Below, one piece after another: positions 61,289 through 64,000 of a stretch of 64,000 nucleotides of DNA. Source of the DNA: Flectonema sp. DT1601 (lineage: Eukaryota; Euglenozoa; Diplonemea; Diplonemida; Diplonemidae). The stretch spans positions 730,227 to 794,226 of the forward strand of contig OZ025831.1 in assembly GCA_964019425.1 (NCBI GenBank), read 5' to 3'. Position numbers and translations under genes: made by a program. Within the stretch, counting starts at the first letter, position 1; each line of letters opens with the position of its first letter. The notes below the pieces were generated by a model, which saw only the letters and a list, made by a program, of their open reading frames with translations, searched no databases and had not been told where the DNA came from.

Positions 61289-62728
61289 GCAAACCCGCAA
61301 ACCCGCAAACCCGCAAACCCGCAAACCCGCAAACCCGCAAACCCGCAAACCCGCAAACCCGCAAACCCGCAAACCCGCAAACCCGCAAACCCGCAAACCC
61401 GCAAACCCGCAAACCCGCAAACCCGCAAACCCGCAAACCCGCAAACCCGCAAACCCGCAAACCCGCAAACCCGCAAACCCGCAAACCCGCAAACCCGCAA
61501 ACCCGCAAACCCGCAAACCCGCAAACCCGCAAACCCGCAAACCCGCAAACCCGCAAACCCGCAAACCCGCAAACCCGCAAACCCGCAAACCCGCAAACCC
61601 GCAAACCCGCAAACCCGCAAACCCGCAAACCCGCAAACCCGCAAACCCGCAAACCCGCAAACCCGCAAACCCGCAAACCCGCAAACCCGCAAACCCGCAA
61701 ACCCGCAAACCCGCAAACCCGCAAACCCGCAAACCCGCAAACCCGCAAACCCGCAAACCCGCAAACCCGCAAACCCGCAAACCCGCAAACCCGCAAACCC
61801 GCAAACCCGCAAACCCGCAAACCCGCAAACCCGCAAACCCGCAAACCCGCAAACCCGCAAACCCGCAAACCCGCAAACCCGCAAACCCGCAAACCCGCAA
61901 ACCCGCAAACCCGCAAACCCGCAAACCCGCAAACCCGCAAACCCGCAAACCCGCAAACCCGCAAACCCGCAAACCCGCAAACCCGCAAACCCGCAAACCC
62001 GCAAACCCGCAAACCCGCAAACCCGCAAACCCGCAAACCCGCAAACCCGCAAACCCGCAAACCCGCAAACCCGCAAACCCGCAAACCCGCAAACCCGCAA
62101 ACCCGCAAACCCGCAAACCCGCAAACCCGCAAACCCGCAAACCCGCAAACCCGCAAACCCGCAAACCCGCAAACCCGCAAACCCGCAAACCCGCAAACCC
62201 GCAAACCCGCAAACCCGCAAACCCGCAAACCCGCAAACCCGCAAACCCGCAAACCCGCAAACCCGCAAACCCGCAAACCCGCAAACCCGCAAACCCGCAA
62301 ACCCGCAAACCCGCAAACCCGCAAACCCGCAAACCCGCAAACCCGCAAACCCGCAAACCCGCAAACCCGCAAACCCGCAAACCCGCAAACCCGCAAACCC
62401 GCAAACCCGCAAACCCGCAAACCCGCAAACCCGCAAACCCGCAAACCCGCAAACCCGCAAACCCGCAAACCCGCAAACCCGCAAACCCGCAAACCCGCAA
62501 ACCCGCAAACCCGCAAACCCGCAAACCCGCAAACCCGCAAACCCGCAAACCCGCAAACCCTCAAACCCGCAAACCCGCAAACCCGCAAACCCGCAAACCC
62601 GCAAACCCGCAAACCCGCAAACCCGCAAACCCGCAAACCCGCAAACCCGCAAACCCGCAAACCCGCAAACCCGCAAACCCGCAAACCCGCAAACCCGCAA
62701 ACCCGCAAACCCGCAAACCCGCAAACCC
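61289..62728 (+). repeat. 180-unit array of telomere-like 8-mer GCAAACCC
   Basis: 1,440 bp, exactly 180 tandem units with a single base change (G to T at 62561). The bottom strand is (GGGTTTGC)n, a G-triplet repeat of telomere type able to form G-quadruplexes. The unit has no stop in any of six frames, so it creates overlapping false ORFs of about 435-570 codons encoding (NPQTRKPA)n and (GLRVCGFA)n. The + strand is C-rich, the orientation a left chromosome end would have with sequence to the right of the array. It may be an interstitial telomere, satellite or assembly junction. Confidence 0.97.
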
Positions 62729-62922
62729 GCAAACCTAACTACAGCGGGGAACCGGAACTTCGAAGTACAGCCGTCAGCATCATTTTCTCGCCATCGTTTG
62801 GCGCATCGATACATCCTATCAGAATATATTTCATTTTATTTAGAGCTGTTTAACTCATGTTTACCTTTCCTTTTCTTTCAGCCGACGGGTTCGACCCATT
62901 AAACACTTAAACAAAAAGAAAA

Positions 62923-64000
62923 ATGGGTGATACTTATGACTTCGAATTTCCTAACTCATTAGTTACGCTATGGGGAAATACCGGTGAGGAACTGCTACCG
63001 AGAAGACACATAAATATGCCAGATGTATTGGGTCGGATCCCATGGGCTGATTGGACAAGTGAAGCAGGCAAAATGATGATGATAATGGTGCTTGCAAGGT
63101 GCCTTGGGTGTGATAGAGAAGTAATTCAAGGTATTTCACCAAGAAAGATTGCAATATTAATTGACGCGCTGCGAGGTCGGAATAATTTAATTGTTGATAG
63201 CATCGCCGAAGCTGTACAGAACGGGACACTAGCAAGCCTTTCTGGGATGCCTCAAGATCCGTTTAGGAAAGTTGAAGCGATTGTAACGACAGTTGCAAAT
63301 AGACAAAGCCAGCAAGACGAGAATCTCACAGGACTGTATCGTAGTACCGCTCAAGAATTTGCGAAGCATGAAGGAGCGATCCGTGCAGTAAGTAGCGAAG
63401 CAGCAAATGCCACGGCCGCCGCCACAACAGCTGTTAAAAGTACTAATGATAGACAAGATTCGCTCGAGTCACGAACGGATGCTTTCGCAACAGATGTACT
63501 GAATAGACTGAACAGGCAGTCAAAGCTTATTGAGGAGCAGCAGGAAATGATCTCTAAGCAAGATAAACAAATTGCAAACTTGATGCGGGCGTCGTACAGA
63601 TACGTCCACCCAATGAGCGCGCAACCGGCGCCTCGTACGACCGCACCTGAACAGCCGGGGCCAAGGGCTCAGTATGAAGAACCGACTTCCGCTGAAGAAG
63701 CAAGAATTCACAATCCAGTCTCGCATACTGTCCGTTCCGTTGCGGAAGACCCTGATAGGTGGATGGAGTACGCAGATGCCAGTAACTTCCAACTGACGGA
63801 ATTAATTCGAGAGTTGCGAACATGGGTTCCTAGCAAGAAAGGAGATCTGCAAGATGGGATGGAGGCGGTGATCGGTGCGATCGAAGTCATCTTGCATCCG
63901 GAACGGGACGCTGAAGACGCTGTGCTTGCCCTTGCCGACAGCTTGCAGGTATTAAGGTGTAAGGCAAGGGATGGATGGAAGGCGGCTGAAGCTTTTAAAG
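62923..64000 (+). CDS. partial ORF after the array, unrecognised, possibly mobile-element or viral type
   Basis: Open from ATG 62923 to the window end (359 codons, no stop). It starts MGDTYDFEFPNSLVTLW; then helical, Ala-rich and coiled-coil parts (residues about 125-225: NRLNRQSKLIEEQQEMISKQ), a Pro-rich linker (AQPAPRTTAPEQPGP, about residue 235), and a second helical domain (DRWMEYADASNFQLTELIRE). Helical domain, coiled coil, Pro linker, helical domain is a layout known from Gag-like and nucleocapsid-like proteins, but no zinc knuckle, protease or polymerase is visible yet, so this is a guess. Codons such as GCG, CCG and CGG are commoner than in the genes before 56 kb. CTTTCAG ends at 62881, giving a 41-nt leader, so it may be expressed like the host genes. 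Confidence 0.7.
   Translation, partial: MGDTYDFEFPNSLVTLWGNTGEELLPRRHINMPDVLGRIPWADWTSEAGKMMMIMVLARCLGCDREVIQGISPRKIAILIDALRGRNNLIVDSIAEAVQNGTLASLSGMPQDPFRKVEAIVTTVANRQSQQDENLTGLYRSTAQEFAKHEGAIRAVSSEAANATAAATTAVKSTNDRQDSLESRTDAFATDVLNRLNRQSKLIEEQQEMISKQDKQIANLMRASYRYVHPMSAQPAPRTTAPEQPGPRAQYEEPTSAEEARIHNPVSHTVRSVAEDPDRWMEYADASNFQLTELIRELRTWVPSKKGDLQDGMEAVIGAIEVILHPERDAEDAVLALADSLQVLRCKARDGWKAAEAFK

Noticed and set aside
61289-62728. CRISPR array
   Set aside because: Direct 8-bp tandem units without spacers, in a eukaryotic context.
61192-62902. Five overlapping ORFs of 435-568 codons on both strands
   Set aside because: They are translations of the 8-bp array, which lacks stops in all six frames. 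Repetitive NPQTRKPA / GLRVCGFA peptides on both strands show no sign of selection for protein.
1264-62925. Bacterial operon or giant-virus genome
   Set aside because: GT-AG introns, mitochondrial targeting signals, IFT81 and VAP-like genes and long spacers show nuclear eukaryotic DNA.

Overview
The window is nuclear DNA of a flagellated, mitochondriate protist. Long ORFs use standard stop codons. A single-subunit mitochondrial RNA polymerase and an AFG1-type ATPase point to mitochondria, IFT81 and RNF32 to a flagellum, and the carbohydrate gene is a pyrophosphate-type phosphofructokinase. Most genes lack introns; a minority carry one to three short GT-AG introns (49-89 nt, all ending in CAG). 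No species can be named from this sequence alone.

The main structural feature is that every supportable protein gene, about 26 of them, lies on the + strand. In front of practically every start codon, 3 to 41 nt upstream, there is a 3' splice-acceptor-like site, usually a pyrimidine- or AT-rich stretch ending in CAG. One-way gene arrays with an acceptor before each ORF are typical of polycistronic transcription resolved by spliced-leader trans-splicing (Euglenozoa and some other lineages). That is an inference; cis introns in the 5' UTRs are the alternative.

Layout. Bases 1-14,300: end of a beta-hexosaminidase, a tail-anchored Rab-like GTPase, an acyl-CoA thioesterase, an LRR/zinc-ribbon protein, a small helical protein, a secreted carboxylesterase, a NEK-like kinase, a CS-domain protein and a coiled-coil protein. 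Bases 14,700-32,900: an unrecognised 811-aa protein, an AFG1-like ATPase, a RING coiled-coil protein, a low-complexity protein, the mitochondrial RNA polymerase, small proteins, RNF32 and a histidine phosphatase. Bases 33,100-39,400: a 1,536-aa coiled-coil protein and a repeat-rich surface protein. Bases 39,401-43,063 are a gene-poor island with a SINE-like repeat. Bases 43,064-55,842: an LRR/coiled-coil protein, a double-length phosphofructokinase, a VAP-like protein, a tiny membrane protein and IFT81.

From about 55,850 on the window changes character to gene-poor, repeat-rich DNA: tRNA-like pol III box pairs, a long hairpin, decayed direct duplications, a 32-bp minisatellite, and an almost perfect array of 180 copies of an 8-bp telomere-like unit, GCAAACCC (G strand GGGTTTGC). 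Directly after it an ORF with different codon choice starts at 62,923 and runs off the window; a mobile-element or viral-type protein is possible but unproven.

Genes work together only loosely: mitochondrial expression and quality control (RNA polymerase, AFG1), cilium and centriole functions (IFT81, NEK, RNF32, coiled-coil proteins), glycolysis, and membrane or secretory functions (VAP, Rab-like, hexosaminidase, esterase).
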